A stretch of 64,000 nt of DNA, from positions 22,926 to 86,925 of the forward strand of contig CAKVCK010000016.1 of NCBI GenBank assembly GCA_934725575.1. The letters are read 5' to 3'. The DNA comes from an uncultured Bacteroidales bacterium (GTDB lineage Bacteria > Bacteroidota > Bacteroidia > Bacteroidales > UBA932). The position numbers and the translations under genes were made by a program. Numbering within the stretch: position 1 is the stretch's first letter; every line of letters starts with the position of its first letter. Below, in pieces: positions 25,666 to 33,710 of this stretch. The notes beneath the pieces are model-generated. The model was not told the origin of the DNA. It saw only the letters and a program-made list of their open reading frames with translations, and searched no databases.

Positions 25666-27060
25666 CTAAAATCCGAGAATCTTAAGCATCGAGTCCGAAC
25701 TCTGCTCAGGCGCGAAGACCCTTGTCGTGATCTTACCGTCCTTGTCCTTGTCGATCAAGATGTGCTTAGGTGACGGCTGGAGACAATGCTTCACTCCACC
25801 GTAACCGGAAATCGCCTCCTGATAGGCCCCCGTGTGGAAAAAGCCGATGTAGAGCGGATCCCTTCTGTTCTTCATCACCGGAAGGAAGATCGCGTTGGAG
25901 TGCGCCTCGGAGTTGTAGAAGTCCTTGCTGTCGCAGGTAAGTCCGCCGATGAACACACGGTGATATTCCTCATTCCACTTGTTGATAGGGAAGAGGATGA
26001 ACCTCTGGTGCAGTCCCCAGGTGTCCGGGAGGCTCGTCATAAAGGAGTTGTCAATCATATACCAGCACTCGCGGTCATTCTGCTGCTTGACATCCAGCAC
26101 CTTGAATATTGTCGCGCCGCTCTCGCCGACGGTGAAGTTGCCGAACTCCGTGTAGATGTCCGGAACCTGCACCCCGTGGGAGTCGCACACGGACTTGATC
26201 TGGTACACGATCTCCTCGATCATATATTTATAGTCATAATCGACTGCCAATGAAGTCTTTATAGGAAGCCCACCTCCGATATTCAGAGAATCCAGATCAG
26301 GGCATATCTGCTTGAGGTCGCAGTAGAGGTTCAGGCAGCGCGCCAGCTCGTTCCAGTAGTAGGAGGTGTCCCTGATGCCGGTGTTGATGAAGAAGTGGAG
26401 CATCTTCAGCTTGAACTTAGGGTTCTTGCTGATGCCGTTGCGGTAGAACGGAATGATGTCCGAATATCTGATTCCCAGACGGGAAGTGTAGAAGTCGAAT
26501 GAAGGCTCCTCCTCGGAGGCGATGCGGATGCCGAGCTGCGTCGGAACCTCGATCAGGTCGTCAAGATCCTCCAGTTCGTTCTTGTTGTCCAGAACCGGGA
26601 TGATGTTGTGCCAGCCCTCGTTGAGCATCGTGGCGATGTTCTGTATGTACTGTGGCCTCTTGAAGCCGTTGCAGATGATTATCAGGTTCTTGTCCACGAG
26701 TTTGTCTGCCTCCAGCTTGCGGATAAGATCCAGATCGTAGGCGGAGGATGTCTCCAGATGGACATCGCTCTTGAGAGCCTGCTCTATGACAAACTTGAAC
26801 TGGGAACTCTTTGTGCAGTAGCAATAGTGATGGTCGCCCTCGTAGCTGACCTTTGACATTGCGTTGCGGAACATTCTCTTGGCCCTCTGGATCTGAGATG
26901 TGATCTTAGGGAGATAGGTGAGTTTCAACGGCGTGCCATATTCCTTGATGATTCCCATCATATCGATGTCATTGACGAAAAGATTGCCGTCCTCCACTCT
27001 GAATTCGTCCTGCGGAAAATCGAAAGTCTGATCCACAAGATCGATGTACTTGTTCTTCAT
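25666..27060 (-). CDS. Arginine decarboxylase (PLP, alanine-racemase-fold, short Bacteroidota type)
   Basis: PLP enzyme of the ornithine/arginine/diaminopimelate decarboxylase fold, expected to make agmatine for polyamine synthesis. The 464-residue product has the PLP-lysine segment YCYCTKSSQF (about 79-88), HLETSSAYDLD, a glycine-rich phosphate loop NIGGGLP, EFGNFTVGESG and the catalytic-cysteine region GGLTCDSKDFYNSE. It is much shorter than the roughly 630-residue SpeA of E. coli and closely resembles the short proteins annotated as arginine decarboxylase in Flavobacteriia; substrate is therefore inferred. It is the first gene of an operon with the SpoU methyltransferase and is divergent from tamL. 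Confidence 0.82.
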   Translation of the reverse strand: MKNKYIDLVDQTFDFPQDEFRVEDGNLFVNDIDMMGIIKEYGTPLKLTYLPKITSQIQRAKRMFRNAMSKVSYEGDHHYCYCTKSSQFKFVIEQALKSDVHLETSSAYDLDLIRKLEADKLVDKNLIIICNGFKRPQYIQNIATMLNEGWHNIIPVLDNKNELEDLDDLIEVPTQLGIRIASEEEPSFDFYTSRLGIRYSDIIPFYRNGISKNPKFKLKMLHFFINTGIRDTSYYWNELARCLNLYCDLKQICPDLDSLNIGGGLPIKTSLAVDYDYKYMIEEIVYQIKSVCDSHGVQVPDIYTEFGNFTVGESGATIFKVLDVKQQNDRECWYMIDNSFMTSLPDTWGLHQRFILFPINKWNEEYHRVFIGGLTCDSKDFYNSEAHSNAIFLPVMKNRRDPLYIGFFHTGAYQEAISGYGGVKHCLQPSPKHILIDKDKDGKITTRVFAPEQSSDSMLKILGF

Positions 27061-27119
27061 CCTAAAAAAAACTGTAAACCTATAATGTTCGACATAAGTA
27101 ATGATCCGCCGATAGAGCC

Positions 27120-27145
27120 TTGCACGGCTTCGGCGTGCAAATATA
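27120..27145 (-). promoter_or_regulatory. Hairpin and overlapping -7 box upstream of the arginine decarboxylase
   Basis: CAAATATA (27138-27145) reads TATATTTG toward the decarboxylase, 78 bp before its ATG. Its edge overlaps a perfect 7-bp inverted repeat, TTGCACG (27120-27126) and CGTGCAA (27134-27140), lying where RNA would start. The palindrome could be an operator or a leader hairpin. Confidence 0.4.
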
Positions 27146-27199
27146 GGTACGAAAATTAATATTTTGACCCAAATTTGAAGAAAAATCAGAAAGGGTTGC

Positions 27200-27207
27200 T
27201 ATTTTTG
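27200..27207 (+). promoter_or_regulatory. Candidate -7 box of tamL
   Basis: TATTTTTG ends only six bases before the first ATG (27214), with a TTTG at 27174-27177 (22-bp spacing, slightly long). If real, the mRNA would be nearly leaderless or start at a later ATG, so support is limited. Confidence 0.35.
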
Positions 27208-27213
27208 TAGAAT

Positions 27214-29427
27214 ATGATGGCAAAATCCTCGTTTTTTTCTTTGATGGCCACCCTGGCCACCGCCGCCGCGCTGAGTTTCTCGTGCAGCACGACACGTGTT
27301 CTTGAGGAGGGACAGTACCGCCTGGCATCCAACAAGGTGGAAGTCATAGGCGACAGCAAGTTCAACACAAAGAAAGTCGAGTCCTACATCAAACAGAAGC
27401 CGAACTCGTACATAATCTTCGGCTGGAATCCGTTCCTGAACCTCTACAACTGGTCCGGCAAGAATCCCGACAAGGCCATCAACCGCTTCATCCGAAGTAT
27501 CGGGACCGCGCCTGTGGTCTATCAGCCGTCTCAGGTCGAAGCCTCGATCGAGAACATCAACAGGCATCTTGAATATCTTGGCTACTACGGTTCGGACGTG
27601 CGGAGCGACATCGAGGTAAAAGGCCGGAAAGTTAATGTGACATATTCAATCACTCTTGGCAAACGGTTCAGGATAGGGGAGATAACCTATTCGGTGCCGG
27701 ACGGAGAGTTCAAGGAGGATTTCCTTGCCGACACTTCCGCGACCACAGTGCGGTCTGGCGACTACCTCTCCGAGGACGCTTTGGAAAAGGAGACGGAGCG
27801 CTGCGCCTCCGCTATGAGACGCAAAGGCTACTTCGGCTTCACTAAGAACTACTTCTCGTTCGAGGCTGACACTCTCAACTCCCCGGACACCGCCGGCCTT
27901 CTGATGATGGTCAAGGAATATACCAGGAACCAGACTCCTGAATATGCCCGTCCGCACCGGAAATATACCTTGGGCGAAGTCTCCATCTCCTACGACAAAG
28001 ACCTGAGATTCAATGACAAGGTGCTTAGGAATATGTGCACTCTCCATCCCGGAGACCAGTACGATGAGAATGAGGTGAACACGACATATTCCAGGCTTTC
28101 CGCATTGAGGATGTTCAGCGGGGTCAACGTCTCCTTGAATCCCCGTGACTCCGGAATAGTGGACTGCGACATCAACCTCACCCGCTCAAGAATGCAGGGC
28201 TTCAAGGTCAATCTGGAAGGCTCCACGAACTCGACCGGCCTGATCGGCATCTCGCCGCAGCTGAATTATTACCATAAGAACATATTCCACGGCGCACAGT
28301 GGCTGAATCTTGGATTCCTCGGCAATTTCCAGTTCAAGTACGATGACCGGAGCGTCAAGTCCAACGAATTCGGTGTCTCCGCCGGACTGAGTTTCCCGGA
28401 GTTCCTTGGTCTGCCGAATTCCATATTCAAGGGGCCGTCCGTGCCACGCACCGAAATCAACGCTTCATATAACTACCAGAACCGTCCTGAATATACAAGG
28501 AATATGATCTCGACATCCTACGGTTACTCTGGCTCTCTGCGTAACGGAAGGTTCTTCTATCAATTCTACCCGATACAGGCCAAGATCGTCAGGCTGACGA
28601 ATCTCGACCCGAACTTCTACACGACTCTTTCCGGCAACCCGTTTATGAGGGATGCCTACCAGAACCACTTCGATGTCGGCTCCGGTCTTGTGGCCTACTA
28701 CACGACCAGCACAGCCTTGGTTCCGAAGGAGACCTATGAATATGCCCGACTGCAACTCGATGCCTCAGGCAATGTCCTGAGCCTGTTCAACAAAGCGATG
28801 AGAAGTGACGAATATGGATCCCGGCTTATCTGGAACACGCCATATTCCCAGTACATCCGCACGGAACTGACCTTGGGCAAGACATTTGTGTTCGGCAAGA
28901 ACGGAGGACAAGCCTTGGCGATGCGCCTCCTCGGCGGTGTCGGCTACGCCTACGGCAACTCATCCACAATTCCGTTCGAGAAACAGTTCTACAGCGGCGG
29001 CGCAAACAGTATGCGTGGCTGGCAGGCCCGTTCCCTTGGCCCGGGCAACTCAAAGGCTGACACGACGTTCGTGATCCCGAGCCAGACCGGTGACGTGAAG
29101 TTGGAAGCCAATCTGGAGTACCGTTTCCCTATGTTCTGGAAGTTGTGCGGTGCCGTCTTCACGGATGTCGGCAACATCTGGACCCTGAAAGAGACCGACG
29201 GAGACGATGGCTCCCACACCCATTTCGACCTCAAGAACCTCGCCGCCAGCCTTGCCGCCGACTGGGGCATAGGCCTCCGTGTGGACCTTAACTTCCTGAT
29301 TCTCCGTCTCGATATGGGTATGAAAGTCTATGACCCGTCCCTCGACACCGCCCGCTGGCGATCCCCGTCCCAATGGCTAAAGAAAGACGGCTACACCCTC
29401 CACTTCGGTGTCGGGTATCCGTTCTGA
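27214..29427 (+). CDS. TamL-like BamA/TamA-family (Omp85) outer membrane lipoprotein
   Basis: Omp85-superfamily protein of the outer membrane, likely the TamL partner of TamB in transport of lipids or assembly of outer membrane proteins. The 737-residue product has a lipoprotein signal (MMAKSSFFSLMATLATAAALSFSC with Cys near 24), POTRA-like repeats (LASNKVEVIGDSKFNTKKV; VNVTYSITLGKRFRIGEITYS; YTLGEVSISYDKDLRFND) and a 16-strand barrel region from about 330 on. The lid motif region reads YSGGANSMRGWQARSLGPG, the Omp85 xRGF-type signature with Trp. The protein ends in LHFGVGYPF, a good outer membrane C terminus. Start 27214 or 27217; a later ATG (27244) would destroy the signal peptide. Confidence 0.88.
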   Translation: MMAKSSFFSLMATLATAAALSFSCSTTRVLEEGQYRLASNKVEVIGDSKFNTKKVESYIKQKPNSYIIFGWNPFLNLYNWSGKNPDKAINRFIRSIGTAPVVYQPSQVEASIENINRHLEYLGYYGSDVRSDIEVKGRKVNVTYSITLGKRFRIGEITYSVPDGEFKEDFLADTSATTVRSGDYLSEDALEKETERCASAMRRKGYFGFTKNYFSFEADTLNSPDTAGLLMMVKEYTRNQTPEYARPHRKYTLGEVSISYDKDLRFNDKVLRNMCTLHPGDQYDENEVNTTYSRLSALRMFSGVNVSLNPRDSGIVDCDINLTRSRMQGFKVNLEGSTNSTGLIGISPQLNYYHKNIFHGAQWLNLGFLGNFQFKYDDRSVKSNEFGVSAGLSFPEFLGLPNSIFKGPSVPRTEINASYNYQNRPEYTRNMISTSYGYSGSLRNGRFFYQFYPIQAKIVRLTNLDPNFYTTLSGNPFMRDAYQNHFDVGSGLVAYYTTSTALVPKETYEYARLQLDASGNVLSLFNKAMRSDEYGSRLIWNTPYSQYIRTELTLGKTFVFGKNGGQALAMRLLGGVGYAYGNSSTIPFEKQFYSGGANSMRGWQARSLGPGNSKADTTFVIPSQTGDVKLEANLEYRFPMFWKLCGAVFTDVGNIWTLKETDGDDGSHTHFDLKNLAASLAADWGIGLRVDLNFLILRLDMGMKVYDPSLDTARWRSPSQWLKKDGYTLHFGVGYPF

Positions 29428-29448
29428 CATTGACAGGAGCGATATGCC

Positions 29449-29466
29449 CAATTGTTCCCACAATTG
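29449..29466. terminator. Hairpin between convergent tamL and the acyltransferase gene
   Basis: CAATTGT (29449-29455) and ACAATTG (29460-29466) form a 7-bp stem with a TCCC loop in the 59-bp convergent gap. No T-run follows, so its termination role is uncertain. Confidence 0.35.
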
Positions 29467-29486
29467 ACCGGAACATCAATATTCCG

Positions 29487-30680
29487 TTATATCTTCAGTC
29501 GTACATTGATCTTGCCAAAGAGTTCAGCGATCCATATGCATACAAGTGAATATACGGCGCACTTCAGCACGCCGAGCCATCCGCTCAGCCATTCCGGAAT
29601 GGATGGTGATATGATAACCCACAGAGCCAGACCAATGTATGGCATCATATAAACAGACAGTGTCGCGGTTCCGGCTGGCCTGAACGGGGTGAACCAATGC
29701 GTCATACTATGCTTTTCCAAAATCCTCAGCAGAGTGTAGAATGCCACAGAGAGTGCGGAGGTGTAAAGACACCACGGCAGGGTGCCGATGTTTTTCGAGG
29801 TGATCCACCATTGGTGCACAAGCACGCCGAGCAGGAAAAGCGTGACGGCCGCACTGCAGCCCAATAGAATCTGCCTACCTTCGGAATGTCTGCGTGCACG
29901 AATGTCGCAAAGTGAGAGCAGTATGCCACCCATAGCCATCAGAGCGCTGGATCCATTTCCCAAATGCAGGGCATCCGCAAAATTGGCGATGATATTGTCG
30001 CCTTCAATAAGTTTTGAACCATCCCGCAGTCCGGTGGTCAGCATATTCAAGACGACCAGACCAAGCCATAGCAGCGGAAGTATCCACGTTTTCTTGCGAC
30101 ATAGCAGATAGGAAGCAGCGCAGAACAGGTACGCCCATCCGATGAGTCCTAATATTCCCCACCAGCTGGCGCGAAGATATCCGCCGTCGCCGCTGCGGAA
30201 GGTCACTGCCAAGAATAAAAGCACAATCACACCGCACCAACGAAGAATCTTTCTATACCGGAATCCATCAGGATAGTTGTTCCAGACTAAAAAGAAGCCG
30301 ATTATCATCAGAATCCAGAAGGCAGCCTTGCCGTAGCCGAGAAGCGGGGCGAAATTGCCTCCCGCATTCACTGTGAATACCCCCATAATTATCAGTGCGA
30401 ATGTGCGTGCGAGTATGTGTCCGATGGTGGACTCCCCTGAACATCCTTTGGAGAACCGTCGCTCCAAGGCGTACGGGATAGACATTCCCATAGCGAACAA
30501 GAACATAGGGAACACAATGTCTGACAACCCAATGCCGTCCTCGAACGTGTCCGTGTGGCACAGCCAGTGAGGAATGTTATGTACAGTCCAAAATTCATTG
30601 ACAGTGACCATCAGGAACATTGTCATTCCGCGCAGCATATCGATTGCTCCGTTGCGCTTTCCAAGCAGGCTATTCTCCAT
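29487..30680 (-). CDS. NagX/HGSNAT-like membrane acyltransferase (DUF5009-type)
   Basis: Polytopic membrane protein of 397 residues with about ten hydrophobic helices. The N terminus RNGAIDMLRGMTMFLMVTVNE and the LSDIVFPMFLFAMGMSIPYAL segment are typical of the family related to heparan-alpha-glucosaminide N-acetyltransferase, found beside GlcNAc catabolic genes in Bacteroidota (NagX). Such proteins may acetylate or transport amino sugars; the bacterial function is not settled. It is divergent from a GH18 lipoprotein, which supports a GlcNAc-glycan link. The C terminus (ELFGKINVRLKI) converges on tamL. Confidence 0.75.
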   Translation of the reverse strand: MENSLLGKRNGAIDMLRGMTMFLMVTVNEFWTVHNIPHWLCHTDTFEDGIGLSDIVFPMFLFAMGMSIPYALERRFSKGCSGESTIGHILARTFALIIMGVFTVNAGGNFAPLLGYGKAAFWILMIIGFFLVWNNYPDGFRYRKILRWCGVIVLLFLAVTFRSGDGGYLRASWWGILGLIGWAYLFCAASYLLCRKKTWILPLLWLGLVVLNMLTTGLRDGSKLIEGDNIIANFADALHLGNGSSALMAMGGILLSLCDIRARRHSEGRQILLGCSAAVTLFLLGVLVHQWWITSKNIGTLPWCLYTSALSVAFYTLLRILEKHSMTHWFTPFRPAGTATLSVYMMPYIGLALWVIISPSIPEWLSGWLGVLKCAVYSLVCIWIAELFGKINVRLKI

Positions 30681-30735
30681 TTTTTCTGTTTATATCTGAT
30701 TAAGTGCTGTCCATAGCCTCGGACCGCATTGTCTG

Positions 30736-30743
30736 CAAATATA
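30736..30743 (-). promoter_or_regulatory. Candidate -7 box of the NagX-like gene
   Basis: CAAATATA reads TATATTTG toward the NagX-like gene, 56 bp before its ATG, in the divergent gap with the GH18 gene. Confidence 0.45.
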
Positions 30744-30780
30744 GCCAATAATATGACCAGAATAACATCATACGAAAAGC

Positions 30781-30848
30781 TTTGTCAGCAGACAAACATT
30801 TTCTGACAGTCTTTCTACCGTGTGAGGTGTTCTTTCGTCCTAAATTTG
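30781..30848 (+). promoter_or_regulatory. GH18 promoter box with upstream palindrome
   Basis: TAAATTTG at 30841-30848 is a -7 box 30 bp before the GH18 ATG. Upstream, TTTGTC (30781-30786) and GACAAA (30791-30796) form a 6-bp palindrome with a 4-nt spacer, placed about 45-60 bp before the -7 box, a plausible activator or repressor site. Confidence 0.5.
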
Positions 30849-30877
30849 CGGTACTAATTAATATAACACTGGAATAT

Positions 30878-31963
30878 ATGAAAAAATTCTTGATGATTAT
30901 GGCGGCTCTGACGGTGACGATGTCACTTACCGCCTGCGGGAAAGAGCAAAAAGTAAAAGAGCTGGAAGAACTGGAGCAAGGTGAACAAAATGAAACCACT
31001 TCAAGCAATGTGATTGTGGCGTATGTCACATCGTGGACCACAGTGATGCCGAATCCTGACAGGATCACACATATAAACTACGCTTTCGGCGGCGTGGCGA
31101 AGGATTTCAGCACACTGGAAATAGATAACGTCTCACGTTTGGAAAACCTCGTGAAACTGAAGTCCAAGTCGCCGAAACTGAAAATCTGTCTGTCAGTAGG
31201 AGGATGGGGACGTGGTAATTTCAGCGAAATGGCCGCATCTGATGAATATCGCAAAGCTTTTGCGGCGGATTGCGCGAAAAAGGTCAAATCTCTGAATATT
31301 GACGGCATCGACATAGACTGGGAGTTCCCGACAAACTCTTCGGCTGGAATTTCAGCCTCCCCGGATGACAAGGCTAACTTCACCTTGCTGATGAAGGATT
31401 TGCGCGAGGCTCTCGGAAAAGGCAAACTTCTTACCCTTGCCACAGTGTGCAGCGCCCAGTATATTGACTTCAATGGCATCCTTCCGTATATAGATTTCGT
31501 GAACATTATGGCATACGATATGGCTTCCGCACCGTATCATAACGCACCTCTATACCGCACCGACGCGAACGGAAAGGTGTCTCCTTATGTTGGCTATATG
31601 ACTGTGGATGAGTCGGTGGATGCTCATCTGAAGGCAGGAATGCCTGCTGAAAAACTTGTCCTTGGAATGCCATTCTACGGGCACGGAAACGGCAAAGACT
31701 ATGACGGATATGTGGACTATAGAGATAACAAAGGACCTAAGGCGGGCCATCAGGAATTGTGGGACGAAATCGCAAAAGTCCCTTACTATGCGAATGCGCA
31801 AGGGAAACTTCTTCTGGGATTCGACAACATCCGTTCGATACGTGAGAAATGTAATTACATAAAGGAAAAAGGTCTGAAGGGCGGTATGTACTGGGATTAC
31901 GGTGCTGACAACGATGCCGGTGACCTTTCGAAAGCCGTCGCTTTTGTGCTCATAGGCAAATAA
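30878..31963 (+). CDS. Glycoside hydrolase family 18 lipoprotein (chitinase or endo-beta-N-acetylglucosaminidase type)
   Basis: Secreted lipoprotein of 361 residues with signal peptide and lipobox SLTAC (Cys near 20), followed by a charged linker rich in Glu. The catalytic domain has ICLSVGGWG and the GH18 active-site motif DGIDIDWEF, where the final Glu is the acid; both are intact. INIMAYDM-like FVNIMAYDMAS and GMYWDYG complete the barrel. GH18 enzymes cut beta-1,4 GlcNAc linkages in chitin, N-glycans or peptidoglycan-like substrates; specificity is open. Start is ATG 30878 after the TAAATTTG promoter; an upstream in-frame ATG at 30782 precedes the promoter and has no signal peptide. Confidence 0.9.
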   Translation: MKKFLMIMAALTVTMSLTACGKEQKVKELEELEQGEQNETTSSNVIVAYVTSWTTVMPNPDRITHINYAFGGVAKDFSTLEIDNVSRLENLVKLKSKSPKLKICLSVGGWGRGNFSEMAASDEYRKAFAADCAKKVKSLNIDGIDIDWEFPTNSSAGISASPDDKANFTLLMKDLREALGKGKLLTLATVCSAQYIDFNGILPYIDFVNIMAYDMASAPYHNAPLYRTDANGKVSPYVGYMTVDESVDAHLKAGMPAEKLVLGMPFYGHGNGKDYDGYVDYRDNKGPKAGHQELWDEIAKVPYYANAQGKLLLGFDNIRSIREKCNYIKEKGLKGGMYWDYGADNDAGDLSKAVAFVLIGK

Positions 31964-32270
31964 TTAAAATAGGGTAAATATGCCATAACGCCATAGAGTG
32001 TGAATGTCTTCGCACCTGAAACACCAACTCGTTAACTATCAAGAGGATGATGTTTTAGGTGCGTATGTTATTTACACCAGAAAGTAAGGTCTCCTATTTT
32101 TTTCAGAACAGAAAAAGGAAACTATATACCTGTTGACTAACTTCGGCTTTATAGTACTGATGTTCAACCAATTGTGGCTCAATGGAAATTGTGCGTTAGG
32201 GATTGGTTTCCATAGCGGCAATATTATCTCCTAACATACAACGGTAGGCACAGCGGCCGATGTTATTCAA
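31964..32270. other. Intergenic region with long imperfect inverted repeat
   Basis: This 307-bp gap holds no gene. At 32011-32023 and 32051-32063 lie two 13-nt arms (CGCACCTGAAACA and TGTTTTAGGTGCG) that pair fully if one G-U is allowed, with a 27-nt loop. A T7 run sits at about 32096-32102, too far for a normal terminator. The stem may end GH18 transcription or mark a small RNA. Confidence 0.45.
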
Positions 32271-33677
32271 TTATCGTAACCTCAGGGCGCAGACGTTCTC
32301 GACGTGCTGAGTGTGAGGGAACATATCGACCGGCTGAACGGCTGCGATCTCATACTTGTCGGCGAAAAGTGCCAAGTCACGGGCCTGGGAGGCCGGATTG
32401 CAGCTGACATAGACCATACGGGCAGGGGAGGCCTCAAGGATTACCTTGGCTACATCCGGATGGATACCGGCGCGTGGCGGATCGAGAATGATCACGTCAG
32501 GCTGACCGTGCTCATTAATGAAATCACGGCTCAGTACATCCTTCATATCACCGGCGAAGAACTCACAATTCGTGATGCCGTTCCCGGCCGCGTTCACCTT
32601 CGCATCCTCGATCGCCTCGGGAACATATTCAATTCCAATAACTTTGGCAGCCTTGCCGGAGACGAACTGAGCGATCGTGCCGGTCCCGGTGTAAAGGTCA
32701 TAGACTATCTCGTTGCCGGTCAACTCCGCGAAATCCCTTGCGACAGAGTAAAGTTTGTAGGCCTGCTCGGAGTTGGTCTGGTAGAACGACTTAGGACCGA
32801 TGCGGAATGTCAATCCTTCCATTGTCTCACGGATTGTCGGCTCACCCTTGTAGAGGATGCACTCCTGGTCACCGATCGAGTCATTCAACTTATTATTGAT
32901 GATATAATAAAGCGATGTGATCTGAGGGAACGCTTCAGCGATGGCATCCAGCATTTTCTCCCGATCCTCACGGTTCTCGTAAAAGAAGCACATTATCACC
33001 ATCAGGTCGCCAGTGTCGGTAGTGCGGATGAACATATTCCTGACATAACCCACATTCTGGCGGATGTCAAAGAAGTCCAGACCGTTCTCGACAGCATATT
33101 TCTTGATGAAAAGCCTGATGTCATTGGACGGATCCTTCTGGAGGTAGCAATGCTTGATGTCCAACACCTTGTCGAAGAACTTGCCGACGTGGAACCCCAG
33201 TCCCATACGGTCGTTCTCCGGGACGCTCTCAATGTCCTCGTCCTTCAGCAGCCATCTTTTCGATGAGAAAGTGAATTCCAACTTGTTACGATAGTACTGT
33301 ATCTTGTCGGACGGAATTGTCGGACGTATCTCCGGCACATTCAAGTGGCCGATGCGGACCAACTGGTCATAGACCTGCTGCCGCTTGGCCTCAAGCTGCA
33401 TCGGATAGGGGAGAGGCTGCCATTTACAGCCACCGCAAACACCGAAATGCTGACAGAATGGCTCCAGGCGGTCCTTTGACGGAACCACAATCCTCTCTAC
33501 AAAACCTTCATAATAATTCTTGCTCTTCTTCGTGACACGGATATCAACCACATCACCCGGAACAGCGAACGGCACAAACACAACGACACCGTTCCAATGC
33601 GTAAGTGCCTTGCCTTCAGCGGCACAGGCCTCGATCGTAATGTTCTCCAACAGGAGATCTACTCTTTTTCTTCCCAT
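32271..33677 (-). CDS. rlmD: 23S rRNA (uracil-5-)-methyltransferase RumA/RlmD family
   Basis: SAM-dependent enzyme that methylates a uridine at C5 in 23S rRNA (or a related RNA). The 468-residue protein has an N-terminal TRAM domain (about 5-60), the 4Fe-4S cysteine set in CQHFGVCGGCKWQ, the SAM site YDLYTGTGTIAQF, DPPRAG and the catalytic cysteine in YVSCNPASQARD, ending in MFPHTQHVENVCAL. I start at ATG 33677 (MGRKRVDLLL); a GTG four codons upstream is possible. It is the last gene of the fprA-nptA-rlmD run, 33 bp after nptA. Confidence 0.92.
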   Translation of the reverse strand: MGRKRVDLLLENITIEACAAEGKALTHWNGVVVFVPFAVPGDVVDIRVTKKSKNYYEGFVERIVVPSKDRLEPFCQHFGVCGGCKWQPLPYPMQLEAKRQQVYDQLVRIGHLNVPEIRPTIPSDKIQYYRNKLEFTFSSKRWLLKDEDIESVPENDRMGLGFHVGKFFDKVLDIKHCYLQKDPSNDIRLFIKKYAVENGLDFFDIRQNVGYVRNMFIRTTDTGDLMVIMCFFYENREDREKMLDAIAEAFPQITSLYYIINNKLNDSIGDQECILYKGEPTIRETMEGLTFRIGPKSFYQTNSEQAYKLYSVARDFAELTGNEIVYDLYTGTGTIAQFVSGKAAKVIGIEYVPEAIEDAKVNAAGNGITNCEFFAGDMKDVLSRDFINEHGQPDVIILDPPRAGIHPDVAKVILEASPARMVYVSCNPASQARDLALFADKYEIAAVQPVDMFPHTQHVENVCALRLR

Positions 33678-33710
33678 AAATATTCCCACACAGCCGCAAC
33701 CGGCATCATA

